The translations under genes were made by a program, and so were the position numbers. Shown here piece after piece: positions 1 to 9,852 of a stretch of 64,000 bases of DNA (position 1 is the first letter of the stretch; each line of letters begins with the position of its first letter). Source of the DNA: Noviherbaspirillum malthae (GTDB lineage Bacteria; Pseudomonadota; Gammaproteobacteria; Burkholderiales; Burkholderiaceae_D). Where the stretch lies: contig NZ_JACYXF010000023.1 of NCBI RefSeq assembly GCF_015352985.1, positions 25,324-89,323 on the forward strand, in the 5' to 3' direction. The notes beneath the pieces are model-generated. The model did no database searches and was not told the DNA's origin. It saw nothing but the letters and a program-made list of their open reading frames with translations.

Positions 1-86
1 AAACGGATGAGGAAGCAGCCGAAATGGAAGGCTTGGAAATTGAAATCCTGGCAAGCCTGGGGCAGTCGAATCCCTACGTGAGTTAG
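1..86 (+). CDS. ybeY: Endoribonuclease YbeY, 3' end only
   Basis: Only the last 27 codons are in the window, read in the frame beginning at base 3 and ending at TAG 84-86. The acidic tail (EEAAEMEGLEIEIL, then SNPY) matches the usual C-terminus of YbeY, a zinc-dependent endoribonuclease acting in 16S rRNA maturation and ribosome quality control. Its position immediately upstream of corC fits the widespread phoH-ybeY-corC-lnt order. The catalytic histidine motif lies outside the window, so the call rests on the tail and the neighbours. Confidence 0.75.
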   Translation, partial: TDEEAAEMEGLEIEILASLGQSNPYVS

Positions 87-175
87 ATTTTAGACAATGC
101 CGGGACGGGCTTTTTCCTCGTCCGCCGTCCCATTTGTTGTATCCTATAAGCCTTCCAACTACGGCTTCCAGCCAT

Positions 176-1060
<885 letters not shown>

Positions 1061-1194
1061 AGGTGCTTTTGCCCACGGGACGGCATGGTTCGGCAGGCGC
1101 ATCGGATGCCCCAGACATCCCGGTATACTGCGCTGCCGACGCGCAGGTTCCTCTGCGCGAAAAGCCGCCGACGAACCCACAAGAAAAACCCCGC

Positions 1195-2757
1195 GTGAAC
1201 AACCGCCCCGCTTCGCTTTTTCCCGGACTGATTCCTCCTCTTGCCGCGCTGGCTGCCGGCGGCCTGACCGTGTTCGCGTTCGCGCCGTTCGGCCTGTGGC
1301 CGCTGCAGATCCTGACGCTGGCGGCGGTATTCCTGCTGACGCTGCGCGCCTCCGGCTTTGCGCAGAGCGCATGGATAGGCTGGGCCTACAGTTCCGGCGT
1401 CATGATTGCCGGCGTGCACTGGCTGTACATCAGCATGCACCGCTACGGCGGCATGCCGGGCTGGATGGCGGCGCTGGCCGTGGTCCTGTTGTCGGTAGCC
1501 TTGAGCACCTATGCGGCACTCGGCTTCGGTCTTGCCGGCTGGCTGAGGCGACGCGCCTCGCTCGGCGCTTCGGTCCTTGCCCTGCTGGTGTTGCCGTCGG
1601 TGTGGACGCTGGCGGAATGGCTGCGCGGCTGGGTATTCACCGGCTTTCCCTGGGTCAGCGCCGGATATGCGCACACCGGTGGGCCGCTCGCCGGCTATGC
1701 GCCCCTAGTGGGCGTCTACGGCCTGGCCCTGATTTCCGGCCTGGTTGCCGGCTGCATCGCACTGCTGTTTGCGGGCAAGCGCGCAGTTCCGGTCGGGCTT
1801 GCGCTGGCCATCCTGGCCGGCGGCATCATTCTCAAGCCCGTCCAGTGGACGACGCCGCACGGTGAGCCGATCTCGGTGCGCCTGCTGCAGGGCAATGTGC
1901 CGCAGGAAATGAAATTCGCGCCCGAACAGCTGCAGGCAAGCCTGGCGCTGTATCACGCGTCGATCACGCGCCGCCCCGCCGACCTGATCGCCACGCCGGA
2001 AACCGCGATTCCCCTGCTGTCGACGCAGCTTCCGCCGGATTATCTGGGTCTACTGGCGGAGTTCGCGCGCAGCTCGAACAGCCATATCGCGCTCGGCATA
2101 CCGGTCAGCGACGGCCCGCGCCAGTATGCCAACAGCGTGCTGGGCCTGGGACCGGCCGCAGCGCAGCCGTATCGTTACGACAAGCACCATCTCGTTCCCT
2201 TCGGCGAATTCATTCCGCCCGGCTTCCGCTGGTTCGTCGACATGATGCATATCCCGCTGGGCGACTTCAATCGCGGCATCCTGCTGCAGAAGCCGTTCGC
2301 GGTGCGGGACCAGTGGGTGATGCCCAACATCTGCTACGAAGACTTGTTCGGCGAGGAGATCGCCGCGCAGTTGGCGGCAGGAAAAGATTCAGGCATGCCG
2401 CAGGCCACCATCCTGCTCAACATGTCGAACATCGCCTGGTTCGGTGACTCGATCGCACTGCCCCAGCACTTGCAGATATCGCAGCTGCGCGCGATGGAAA
2501 CCGGCCGGCCGATGCTGCGCGCCACCAACACCGGCGCGACCGCCCATGTCGGCCCCGACGGCGCGGTGATTGCGCAGCTCGCGCCTTTCACGCAGGGCGA
2601 ACTCGATGCGAAGGTGCAGGGCTACACCGGCCTGACGCCCTATAGCCGGCTTGGCAATTATCCGGCTGTCATTGCCTCGCTGCTGGCGTTGTGCGCGGCC
2701 GCATGGCGGCTCCGCAAGGGCGGCAAGAATGCGCCTGATGCCGGCAAAACCCGCTAG
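1195..2757 (+). CDS. lnt: Apolipoprotein N-acyltransferase
   Basis: An inner-membrane enzyme that adds the third acyl chain to the N-terminal cysteine of lipoproteins. From the GTG at 1195 the product is 520 residues. Hydrophobic segments fill about residues 10-215, then comes a periplasmic nitrilase-type domain. The catalytic triad is visible as E269 (ATPETAIP), K330 (YRYDKHH) and C380 (MPNICYED), and a final membrane helix lies near the C-terminus. The frame is open from 1063, but that stretch looks like an untranslated leader. The lnt stop codon overlaps a TAGAAT hexamer that could serve as a -10 for glyQ. Confidence 0.95.
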   Translation: MNNRPASLFPGLIPPLAALAAGGLTVFAFAPFGLWPLQILTLAAVFLLTLRASGFAQSAWIGWAYSSGVMIAGVHWLYISMHRYGGMPGWMAALAVVLLSVALSTYAALGFGLAGWLRRRASLGASVLALLVLPSVWTLAEWLRGWVFTGFPWVSAGYAHTGGPLAGYAPLVGVYGLALISGLVAGCIALLFAGKRAVPVGLALAILAGGIILKPVQWTTPHGEPISVRLLQGNVPQEMKFAPEQLQASLALYHASITRRPADLIATPETAIPLLSTQLPPDYLGLLAEFARSSNSHIALGIPVSDGPRQYANSVLGLGPAAAQPYRYDKHHLVPFGEFIPPGFRWFVDMMHIPLGDFNRGILLQKPFAVRDQWVMPNICYEDLFGEEIAAQLAAGKDSGMPQATILLNMSNIAWFGDSIALPQHLQISQLRAMETGRPMLRATNTGATAHVGPDGAVIAQLAPFTQGELDAKVQGYTGLTPYSRLGNYPAVIASLLALCAAAWRLRKGGKNAPDAGKTR

Positions 2758-2822
2758 AATCTACGGTTTTGGCAAATTCCCCTCTTTGAATCCGGCGTGT
2801 CCTTCCCGCCGGTCACGACACG

Positions 2823-3734
2823 ATGCTCACATTTCAACAAGTCATTCTCAAGCTGCAGGAATATTGGGATGCGCAAGGCTGCGCCCTGCTCCAGCCCTAC
2901 GACATGGAAGTCGGCGCCGGCACCTCGCATACCGCGACCTTCCTGCGCGCGATCGGACCGGAACCCTGGCGCGCCGCCTACGTGCAGCCATCGCGCCGCC
3001 CCAAGGACGGCCGCTACGGCGAAAACCCGAACCGCATGCAGCACTATTACCAGTATCAGGTGGTGCTCAAGCCGGCGCCGGAAAACATTCTCGACCTGTA
3101 TCTCGGCTCGCTCGAAGCGCTCGGCCTGGACCTGAAGCAGAACGATGTGCGCTTCGTCGAGGACGACTGGGAAAACCCGACGCTGGGCGCCTGGGGCCTG
3201 GGCTGGGAAGTCTGGCTCAACGGCATGGAAGTCACCCAGTTCACCTATTTCCAGCAGGTCGGCGGCCTCGACTGCAAGCCGGTGCTCGGCGAAATCACCT
3301 ACGGCATCGAGCGCCTGGCGATGTACCTGCAGGGCGTGGAAAACGTCTACGACCTGGTCTGGACCGAGTGGCAGGAAAACGGCGTGACCAAGCGCCTGAC
3401 CTACGGCGACGTGTTCCACCAGAACGAGGTCGAGCAGTCGACCTTCAACTTCGAGCACTCCAACACCGAATTCCTGTTCTCGCTGTTCGGCAACTACGAG
3501 TCCGAAGCCAAGCGCCTGATGGAAGTGCCGCTGGCCCTGCCCGCCTATGAAATGATTCTCAAGGCCGCGCATACCTTCAACATGCTCGATGCGCGCGGCG
3601 CCATCTCGGTGACCGAGCGCGCCGCCTACATCGGCCGCATCCGCAACCTGTCGCGCGCGGTCGCGCAGGCTTATTACGAATCGCGCGAGAAGCTCGGCTT
3701 CCCGATGTGCGGAGACACGCGCAAGGCAGCGTAA
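2823..3734 (+). CDS. glyQ: Glycyl-tRNA synthetase alpha subunit
   Basis: The catalytic subunit of the bacterial alpha2-beta2 glycyl-tRNA synthetase: it activates glycine and charges tRNA-Gly in the cytoplasm. The 303-residue length is typical. The conserved start (LTFQQVILKLQEYW), the class II region (DMEVGAGTSHTATFL) and YGIERLAMYLQGV are all present. The gene is followed after 93 bases by glyS, with the two almost certainly co-transcribed. Confidence 0.97.
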   Translation: MLTFQQVILKLQEYWDAQGCALLQPYDMEVGAGTSHTATFLRAIGPEPWRAAYVQPSRRPKDGRYGENPNRMQHYYQYQVVLKPAPENILDLYLGSLEALGLDLKQNDVRFVEDDWENPTLGAWGLGWEVWLNGMEVTQFTYFQQVGGLDCKPVLGEITYGIERLAMYLQGVENVYDLVWTEWQENGVTKRLTYGDVFHQNEVEQSTFNFEHSNTEFLFSLFGNYESEAKRLMEVPLALPAYEMILKAAHTFNMLDARGAISVTERAAYIGRIRNLSRAVAQAYYESREKLGFPMCGDTRKAA

Positions 3735-3827
3735 GCGCGCGCCGTGGCGCCGCACGGCGGCGTCATGGCGTCCCGAGAACCGTATAGATACGACAGGCCG
3801 GCAACGCGCCGGCACGACGGCAAACAT

Positions 3828-5918
3828 ATGAACCAAACACTCTTAGTCGAACTGCTCACCGAAGAACTGCCGCCGAAGGCGCTGGCAAAACTGGGCGAGG
3901 CTTTTGCCGCAGGCATCCTCAACGGCCTGAAGGCGCGCGATTTCATCGAATCCGATTCCACGGCGACCGCCTACGCGACGCCGCGCCGCCTCGCCGTCTC
4001 GATCACCAAGGTGCGCGCCACCTCGCCGGACAAGTCCATCCGCGAAAAGGTGCTGCCGGTCTCGGTCGCGCTCGACAAGGACGGCAATCCCGCCGCGCCG
4101 CTGGCCAAGAAACTGGCCGCGCTCGGCTTTCCCGACCTCAAGGTCAGCGATCTGGAGCGCGCCTCCGACGGCAAGGCGGAAAGCTTCTTCTACACCTACA
4201 CCGCACCCGGCTCCAACCTGCAGGCAGGCCTGCAGGCCGCGCTGGAAGACACGCTGGGCAAGCTGCCGATTCCGAAACTGATGAGCTACCAGCGCCCCGA
4301 CGGCGAGACCGTGCAGTTCGTGCGCCCCGCGCACAAGCTGATCGCGCTGCACGGCGCCGACGTGGTGCCCGTCGCCGTGCTCGGCCTGGCCGCCGGCCGC
4401 GTCACCCTCGGCCACCGCTTCCTGTCGGCCGGCGAACTGCAGATCGACCATGCCGATGCCTACGCCGCCACGCTCGAAGCCAGGGGCCGCATCGTTCCTT
4501 CGGTGGCCGCGCGCAAGGAGCGCATCCGCGCCTCGCTGCAGGACAAGGCCAACGGCGACCAGGTGCTGATGCCGGAATCGCTGCTCGATGAAGTGAACGC
4601 GCTGGTCGAATGGCCGGTGGTCTATGAATGCCGTTTCGAGGATGCCTTCCTGAGCGTGCCGCAGGAATGCCTGATCCTCACGATGCAGACCAACCAGAAA
4701 TACTTCGCCCTGACCGACGCCGCCGGCAAGCTGCGCTCGCGCTTCCTGATTGTGTCCAACCTGGAAACCAGCGATCCGCAGCACATCATCGGCGGCAACG
4801 AGCGCGTGGTTCGCCCGCGCCTGTCCGACGCGAAATTCTTCTTCGAGCAGGACAAGAAAAAGAAGCTGGCCGACCGCCTGCCCGGCCTGGGCAACGTGGT
4901 CTACCACAACAAGCTCGGCACCCAGGGCCAGCGCACCGAGCGCGTGAAGGCGCTGGCCGGCAAGATCGCCGCCGCGCTGGGCGCCGACGTGGCGCTCGCC
5001 GAACGCGGCGCGCTGCTGGCCAAGGCCGACCTGCTGACCGACATGGTGGGGGAATTCCCGGAACTGCAGGGCATCATGGGCACCTACTATGCGCGCCATG
5101 ACGGCGAGCCGGAAGACGTTGCGCTGGCCGCCTCCGAGCACTACCAGCCGCGTTTTGCCGGCGACGCCTTGCCGTCGACGCAGACCGGCACCGTGGTCGC
5201 CCTGGCCGACAAGCTCGAAACCCTGGTCGGCATCTGGGGCATCGGCCTGCAGCCGACCGGCGACAAGGACCCGTTCGCGCTGCGCCGCCACGCGCTCGGC
5301 GTGCTGCGCATGCTGGTGGAAAAGCGCCTGCCGCTGTCGCTGAACGATCTGCTGCGCGATGCCGCCCAGCTGTTCGCCGGCAATGCCAACTTCAAGGATG
5401 CCGCCGGCGACGTGTTCGCGTTCATGCTCGACCGCCTGCGCGGCCTGCTTCGCGAGCGCGGCTATGCGCAGAACGAGATCGAAGCCGTCGTCGCGCAGAA
5501 CCCCGACCGCCTCGACAACATCCTGGAACGCCTCGATGCGGTGAAGGCCTTCGCCGCGCTGCCGGAAGCCGAATCGCTGGCGGCCGCCAACAAGCGCATC
5601 GCCAACATCCTCAAGAAGAACGACGGCGAAGCCGCGGCTGCCTCCGTGCAAAGCGATCTGCTCAAGGAAAGCGCCGAGGAAGGGCTGTATTCGGCGATGT
5701 CGCAGCTCAGGCCGCAGGTCGATGCCGCTTTCGCCCAGGGCGATTTCGCCGGCACGCTCAAGTCGCTGGCCCGGCTGCGCAATGACGTCGACGCCTTCTT
5801 CAACGACGTCATGGTGATGGCAGAGGACGAGCAGCTGCGCAGGAACCGCATCGCGCTGCTGTCGGACCTGCACGGCATGATGAACCAGGTCGCCGACATC
5901 TCGAAACTGGCCGCCTGA
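3828..5918 (+). CDS. glyS: Glycyl-tRNA synthetase beta subunit
   Basis: The tRNA-recognition subunit of the two-subunit glycyl-tRNA synthetase, 696 residues. It starts MNQTLLVELLTEELPPKAL, the standard family N-terminus, so the ATG at 3828 is chosen over the in-frame GTG at 3744. The central HD-like region (ADLLTDMVGEFPELQG) and the C-terminal anticodon-binding helical domain are present. Its stop is only 2 bases before the gmhB ATG, which indicates translational coupling. Confidence 0.96.
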   Translation: MNQTLLVELLTEELPPKALAKLGEAFAAGILNGLKARDFIESDSTATAYATPRRLAVSITKVRATSPDKSIREKVLPVSVALDKDGNPAAPLAKKLAALGFPDLKVSDLERASDGKAESFFYTYTAPGSNLQAGLQAALEDTLGKLPIPKLMSYQRPDGETVQFVRPAHKLIALHGADVVPVAVLGLAAGRVTLGHRFLSAGELQIDHADAYAATLEARGRIVPSVAARKERIRASLQDKANGDQVLMPESLLDEVNALVEWPVVYECRFEDAFLSVPQECLILTMQTNQKYFALTDAAGKLRSRFLIVSNLETSDPQHIIGGNERVVRPRLSDAKFFFEQDKKKKLADRLPGLGNVVYHNKLGTQGQRTERVKALAGKIAAALGADVALAERGALLAKADLLTDMVGEFPELQGIMGTYYARHDGEPEDVALAASEHYQPRFAGDALPSTQTGTVVALADKLETLVGIWGIGLQPTGDKDPFALRRHALGVLRMLVEKRLPLSLNDLLRDAAQLFAGNANFKDAAGDVFAFMLDRLRGLLRERGYAQNEIEAVVAQNPDRLDNILERLDAVKAFAALPEAESLAAANKRIANILKKNDGEAAAASVQSDLLKESAEEGLYSAMSQLRPQVDAAFAQGDFAGTLKSLARLRNDVDAFFNDVMVMAEDEQLRRNRIALLSDLHGMMNQVADISKLAA

Positions 5919-5920
5919 CC

Positions 5921-6481
5921 ATGAAACTGATCATCCTCGACCGCGACGGCGTGATCAACCACGACTCCGACGACTTCATCAAGTCGCCGGAGGAATGGGT
6001 GCCGATTCCCGGTTCGCTGGAGGCGATTGCCAGGCTCAACCAGGCCGGCTACCGCGTGGTGGTGGCGACCAACCAGTCGGGCATTGCGCGCGGCCTGTTC
6101 AACATCGTCACGCTCAATGCCATCCACCAGAAGCTGCATACCGCGGCGCACCAGGCCGGCGCCGACATCGACGCCATCTTCTTCTGCCCGCACCTGGCCG
6201 ATGACAACTGCGACTGCCGCAAGCCCAAGCCGGGCATGCTGCAGGATATCGCGGCGCGCTTCGACGTCAACCTGAGAGGCGTGCCGACGGTGGGCGATTC
6301 GCTGCGCGATTTGCAGGCGGGCTTCGTGGTCGGCTGCGTTCCCTATCTGGTCCTGACCGGCAAGGGGGAGAAGACGCGCGACAAGGGCGGCCTGCCGCCG
6401 GGCACCACCATTCACGCCGACCTCGCCGCCATGGTCGATTATCTGCTCAGGACAAGCGCGGACGTTGCCGCCGCCGCATGA
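5921..6481 (+). CDS. gmhB: D-glycero-beta-D-manno-heptose-1,7-bisphosphate 7-phosphatase
   Basis: A HAD-superfamily phosphatase of ADP-heptose synthesis for the LPS inner core, 186 residues. The nucleophile motif LDRDGVIN has D7 and D9, followed by ATNQSGIARG. The zinc-loop signature is CPHLADDNCDCRKPKPGM, and the last HAD motif is VGDSLRDLQAG. The Cys cluster is diagnostic of GmhB against other small HAD enzymes. It overlaps the glyS transcription unit and precedes a phospholipid acyltransferase, a common betaproteobacterial order. Confidence 0.93.
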   Translation: MKLIILDRDGVINHDSDDFIKSPEEWVPIPGSLEAIARLNQAGYRVVVATNQSGIARGLFNIVTLNAIHQKLHTAAHQAGADIDAIFFCPHLADDNCDCRKPKPGMLQDIAARFDVNLRGVPTVGDSLRDLQAGFVVGCVPYLVLTGKGEKTRDKGGLPPGTTIHADLAAMVDYLLRTSADVAAAA

Positions 6482-6549
6482 GCATTGTTGGTGAAAGACT
6501 GTAATAAAAAGGCCGTCATCACCGGCCGCTTCTGGTTTCTGGAGAGTTG

Positions 6550-7335
6550 ATGTCACATCCCGTTCTTTTCCTGCGTTCGCTGGTCTTTGCCCTGCTGATG
6601 CTGGTCGCCACCCTCGTCTGGGCGCCGCTGTGCTTCCTGTTCGCGCCGCTGCCCTACAACCAGCGCTATTTCATGACCGGCCTCTGGAACAAGTTCATCA
6701 TCGGATCGGCGCGCGTGGTCTGCGGCATCCGCTACCAGATCAAGGGCGCGGAAAACCTGCCCGACAGCCCGGCCATCCTGCTGTCCAAGCACCAGTCGGC
6801 CTGGGAAACGATCTTCCTGTTTTATGCGATGCCGCGCCCGCTGGTCTATGTCTTCAAGAAGGAACTGCTCTACATCCCCTTCTTCGGCTGGGGCATCGCC
6901 CTGCTGCGCATGATCCCGATCGACCGCAGCAAGACCAAGGATGCGTTTGCCCAGGTGGTCGAGCAGGGCAAGAAGCGCCTTGCCAGCGGCCAGTGGATCA
7001 TCATGTTCCCCGAAGGCACCCGCTCGAAGGTCGGATCGAAAGGCAAGTACAAGAGCGGCGGCACCCGGCTCGCGGTCGAGACCGGCGCCGTCGTGGTGCC
7101 GATCGCATTGAACGCCGGCGAATGCTGGCCGAAGAATTCCTTCATCAAGAAGCCGGGCCTGATCACGGTTTCGATCGGCAAACCGATCTCCTCCGAAGGA
7201 CGCCATCCGGCCGAGCTCATGCAACAAGTTGAAAATTGGATAGAATCCGAGATGCGGGTGATTTCCTCGCCCGGCACTTACGCCAACCACAAGGTCACCG
7301 ACTCCTTTGAAGCTGCTACGCCAGACTCCGCCTGA
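6550..7335 (+). CDS. PlsC-like 1-acyl-sn-glycerol-3-phosphate acyltransferase
   Basis: A membrane-bound lysophospholipid acyltransferase that makes phosphatidic acid or a related lipid, 261 residues. A hydrophobic N-terminal segment (about 8-32) precedes the acyltransferase block. Motif I is HQSAWE (H81-E86), an HX4E form rather than the more usual HX4D. Motif III is FPEGTRSK (153-160). GGAG at 6541-6544 lies 5 bases before the ATG at 6550, which decides the start over the TTG just upstream. Its 3' end overlaps the next gene by 29 bases. Family assignment is firm, but the exact acyl acceptor is not proved. Confidence 0.88.
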   Translation: MSHPVLFLRSLVFALLMLVATLVWAPLCFLFAPLPYNQRYFMTGLWNKFIIGSARVVCGIRYQIKGAENLPDSPAILLSKHQSAWETIFLFYAMPRPLVYVFKKELLYIPFFGWGIALLRMIPIDRSKTKDAFAQVVEQGKKRLASGQWIIMFPEGTRSKVGSKGKYKSGGTRLAVETGAVVVPIALNAGECWPKNSFIKKPGLITVSIGKPISSEGRHPAELMQQVENWIESEMRVISSPGTYANHKVTDSFEAATPDSA

Positions 7336-8236
7336 ACCCCAACAGCTTGCGCTGCAGCTCGACTTCTTTTCTTCCGATGCATCGGCCCGGCCGGCGGTAG
7401 ACCAGCCGGCGCCGAAGCATGTGCCGGGGTCCGGCAAGATGCCTCAGGCCCCGGCAACCGAATCCTTCCTTACGCCCTCCGAACCGGCGCCAGCCGGCAA
7501 GCCGTCGTCATCGGGACATCGCCGGCTGCAGGTCGGCGATCATCTGCTTGAATACCGGCTGCAGCGCTCCAAGCGCCGCACCATCGGTTTCCTGATCGAT
7601 GAAGACGGATTGCGCATTACCGCGCCGCGCTGGGTGCCGCTGGCCGAGATCGAAAGCGCGATCCATGAAAAGCAGCGCTGGATCCTTGCCAAGCTGCGCG
7701 AACGACGCGAGCGTTCCGCGCGCCGGCTGCAGCCGCAGATGCAATGGTGCGACGGCGCGACGCTGCCCTATCTCGGCAACGACATCACGCTGCGCATCCT
7801 CGCCGCGCAGTCGGCCGGCGTGGCTTTCGATGCCGACGCGCGCGAACTCGCGGTCAGCCTGCCGCCGGGCGCCGGTGAACAGCAATTGAAGGACCGGGTG
7901 CAGGGCTGGCTGCAGACGGAAGCAAAGCGCATCTTCGCCGAGCGCCTGCCTGTCTATGCCGAGCGGCTGGGCGTGGTCTACAAGTCCTTTGCGCTGTCTT
8001 CCGCCACCACGCAGTGGGGTTCCTGCACGGCCGAAGGGAAGATCAGGCTGAACTGGCGGCTGGTGCACTTCGCCATGCCGATGATCGACTATGTGGTCGC
8101 GCATGAACTGTCGCACCTGCGCGAGATGAACCACAGCCCGCGCTTCTGGGCGACGGTGCAATCGGTGTTTCCGGAATTCCAGGCGGCAAAGCGCGTGCTG
8201 CGCGAAAGCGGGCCGGACACTTTGCCGGTATTCTAG
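7307..8236 (+). CDS. YgjP-like M48-type metallopeptidase (DUF45)
   Basis: A putative zinc metallopeptidase of the YgjP/DUF45 family, 309 residues from a TTG start. The catalytic domain occupies about residues 75-305. It includes TTQWGSCTAEGKIRLNWRLV and the zinc site HELSHLREMNHSP, with H266, E267, H270 and H276. The first ~70 residues are Pro/Ala/Ser-rich and look disordered. The start is uncertain: TTG 7307 overlaps plsC by 29 bases, and the next in-frame ATG is at 7439. The cellular substrate is unknown. Confidence 0.85.
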   Translation: MKLLRQTPPEPQQLALQLDFFSSDASARPAVDQPAPKHVPGSGKMPQAPATESFLTPSEPAPAGKPSSSGHRRLQVGDHLLEYRLQRSKRRTIGFLIDEDGLRITAPRWVPLAEIESAIHEKQRWILAKLRERRERSARRLQPQMQWCDGATLPYLGNDITLRILAAQSAGVAFDADARELAVSLPPGAGEQQLKDRVQGWLQTEAKRIFAERLPVYAERLGVVYKSFALSSATTQWGSCTAEGKIRLNWRLVHFAMPMIDYVVAHELSHLREMNHSPRFWATVQSVFPEFQAAKRVLRESGPDTLPVF

Positions 8237-8368
8237 AGTCTGGTGCCTTTGATTCGGGATTGGCAGCCGCGCTGCCATCCAAACGCATCCATCACTCGAT
8301 TTTCAACAAAAGCCAAGTAGCCGCACTGCCAACGGCGCGGTGCGCATCATTCATCAAACGGAGCAACC

Positions 8369-8752
8369 ATGCGCATTCTTCACACCATGCTGCGAGTCGG
8401 CGACCTGCAGCGTTCCATCGATTTCTATACCAAGGTCCTCGGCATGAAACTGCTGCGCACCACCGACCGGCCCGAGCAAAAATACACGCTGGCCTTCGTC
8501 GGCTACGGCACCAATCCCGATCATGCGGAGCTGGAGCTGACCTACAACTACGGCGTAGAGAAGTACGACCTGGGCACAGCCTACGGCCATATCGCACTTC
8601 AGGTCGAGGATGCCTACAAGGCCTGCGATGCGGTCAAGGCCCAGGGCGGCACCGTGACGCGTGAAGCCGGCCCGGTCAAGGGCGGTTCCACCGTGATCGC
8701 ATTCGTGCAGGATCCGGATGGGTACAAGATCGAGTTTATTCAGCGGGATTGA
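8369..8752 (+). CDS. gloA: Lactoylglutathione lyase (glyoxalase I)
   Basis: Converts the methylglyoxal-glutathione hemithioacetal to S-lactoylglutathione in the cytoplasm. The product is 127 residues. All four metal ligands fall at the positions known for the Ni-dependent E. coli enzyme: H5, E56, H74 and E122. GGAGC upstream of the ATG at 8369 is the ribosome site. The gene is followed by a large palindromic repeat that separates it from the convergent rsmA. Confidence 0.96.
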   Translation: MRILHTMLRVGDLQRSIDFYTKVLGMKLLRTTDRPEQKYTLAFVGYGTNPDHAELELTYNYGVEKYDLGTAYGHIALQVEDAYKACDAVKAQGGTVTREAGPVKGGSTVIAFVQDPDGYKIEFIQRD

Positions 8753-9041
8753 GGGTTTCTGGGAGCAGAGGCAGCAGGAGTTTTGCGGTGTATGCTTGTG
8801 CCTGCGGATAAAGAACACTCCTTCCCCTTCAAGGGCGGCCGGCGAGGTGGAAGGCTGGGATGGGGATGGGTTTAGCAACATGCGTTTAACCCATCCCCAC
8901 CCCCAACCCTCCACCTCGCCGGCCGCCCTTGAAGGGGAGGGAGCGAAGGGCACAAGGCGTGCGCCACGCATACAAACTTGGAGCCGCTTGCAAGCGGTGA
9001 GGTGAAGGGAGCACGAAATCACTATCTCCTCTACATCGACC
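8753..9041. other. Intergenic region between gloA and rsmA, mostly repeat
   Basis: This 289-base gap between convergent genes contains the long inverted repeat at 8819-8943. A separate short module at 8979-9012 holds GGAGCCGCTTGCAAGCGG, which is itself a perfect GC-rich palindrome around GCTTGCAAGC. No credible gene is seen. Confidence 0.7.
8819..8943. repeat. Long palindromic repeat, copy A
   Basis: The left arm (8819-8874) and right arm (8886-8943) are near-perfect reverse complements around a short loop. Transcribed, they would form a stem of over 50 pairs. The outer ends read CTTCCCCTTCAAGGGCGGCC and its complement, and the inner part reads GGATGGGGATGGGTTTA. A second copy lies at 53099-53292. 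The element lies between two convergent genes and could act as a bidirectional transcription barrier. No transposase or terminal target duplication is evident. Confidence 0.9.
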
Positions 9042-9815
9042 CTACGTTGAAAGCCGATTCGCCAACGCCACAAACTGCTCCACCGGCACCGCCTCAGGCC
9101 GCGCCTGAGGATCCACTCCCGCATCGATGAGATCGTTTTCCGTGAACATGCCGGCCACGCAGTTGCGAATCACCTTGCGCCGCTGCGAAAACGCCTTGGT
9201 CACCACCTGTTCCAGTTTCCGTTCGTCGCAGGGGAGCGGGTTCGGCAACGGAATCATGCGCACGATCGCCGAATCCACCTGCGGCGGCGGATCGAAGGCC
9301 GTGGGCGGCACCACGAACAGCAGCTCCATGTGATAGCGCCACTGCAGCATCACCGACAGGCGGCCGAAGCTCTTGCCGCCCGGCTCGGCCACCATGCGCT
9401 CCACCACTTCCTTCTGCAGCATGAAATGCTGGTCCTGTACCTGCGGCGCGATGGCGGCCAGATGAAACAGCAAGGGGCTGGAAATGTTGTAAGGCAGATT
9501 GCCGACGACACGCAGCTTGCCGCCTTCGGCCACCGGGATCGAGGCGAAGTCGAACTTCAGCGCATCGCCCTCGTGCACGATCAGGCGCGCGGGATCGAAA
9601 TTCTTCTTCAGGCGGGTGACCAGGTCGCGGTCGAGCTCTACCACATGCAACTGGCGCAGCGACTCCAGCAGCAGGCTGGTCATGGCCGCGAGGCCGGGGC
9701 CGATTTCCACCATCGTGTCGTCAGGCCGAGGATCAATCGCGCGGATGATGTCGTACAGCACCGTTTGATCGGTAAGAAAATTCTGGCCGAAGCGCTTGCG
9801 TGGAATGTGTTTCAT
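9042..9815 (-). CDS. rsmA: 16S rRNA (A1518/A1519) dimethyladenosine transferase
   Basis: Dimethylates two adjacent adenosines in helix 45 of 16S rRNA using SAM. The product is 257 residues. The N-terminus MKHIPRKRFGQNFLTD is typical. The SAM motif EIGPGLAAMT, the acidic VVELDRDL and the catalytic NLPYNIS are present. The frame stays open far upstream through pdxA, but the ATG at 9815 is the family start. It is the last gene of the lptD-surA-pdxA-rsmA operon. Confidence 0.96.
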   Translation of the reverse strand: MKHIPRKRFGQNFLTDQTVLYDIIRAIDPRPDDTMVEIGPGLAAMTSLLLESLRQLHVVELDRDLVTRLKKNFDPARLIVHEGDALKFDFASIPVAEGGKLRVVGNLPYNISSPLLFHLAAIAPQVQDQHFMLQKEVVERMVAEPGGKSFGRLSVMLQWRYHMELLFVVPPTAFDPPPQVDSAIVRMIPLPNPLPCDERKLEQVVTKAFSQRRKVIRNCVAGMFTENDLIDAGVDPQARPEAVPVEQFVALANRLST

Positions 9816-9852
9816 TGAATGCCGAATGAATGGGAAGATTGACCGCAGGCTC

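Noticed and set aside
3843..5873. 676-codon open frame antisense to glyS
   Set aside because: It mirrors glyS exactly and has the same low-information composition as other antisense frames.
6550..7335. HX4E instead of HX4D in the PlsC-like protein as a broken active site
   Set aside because: Glu at this position is, as far as I recall, usual in related proteobacterial acyltransferases, and the other motifs are intact.
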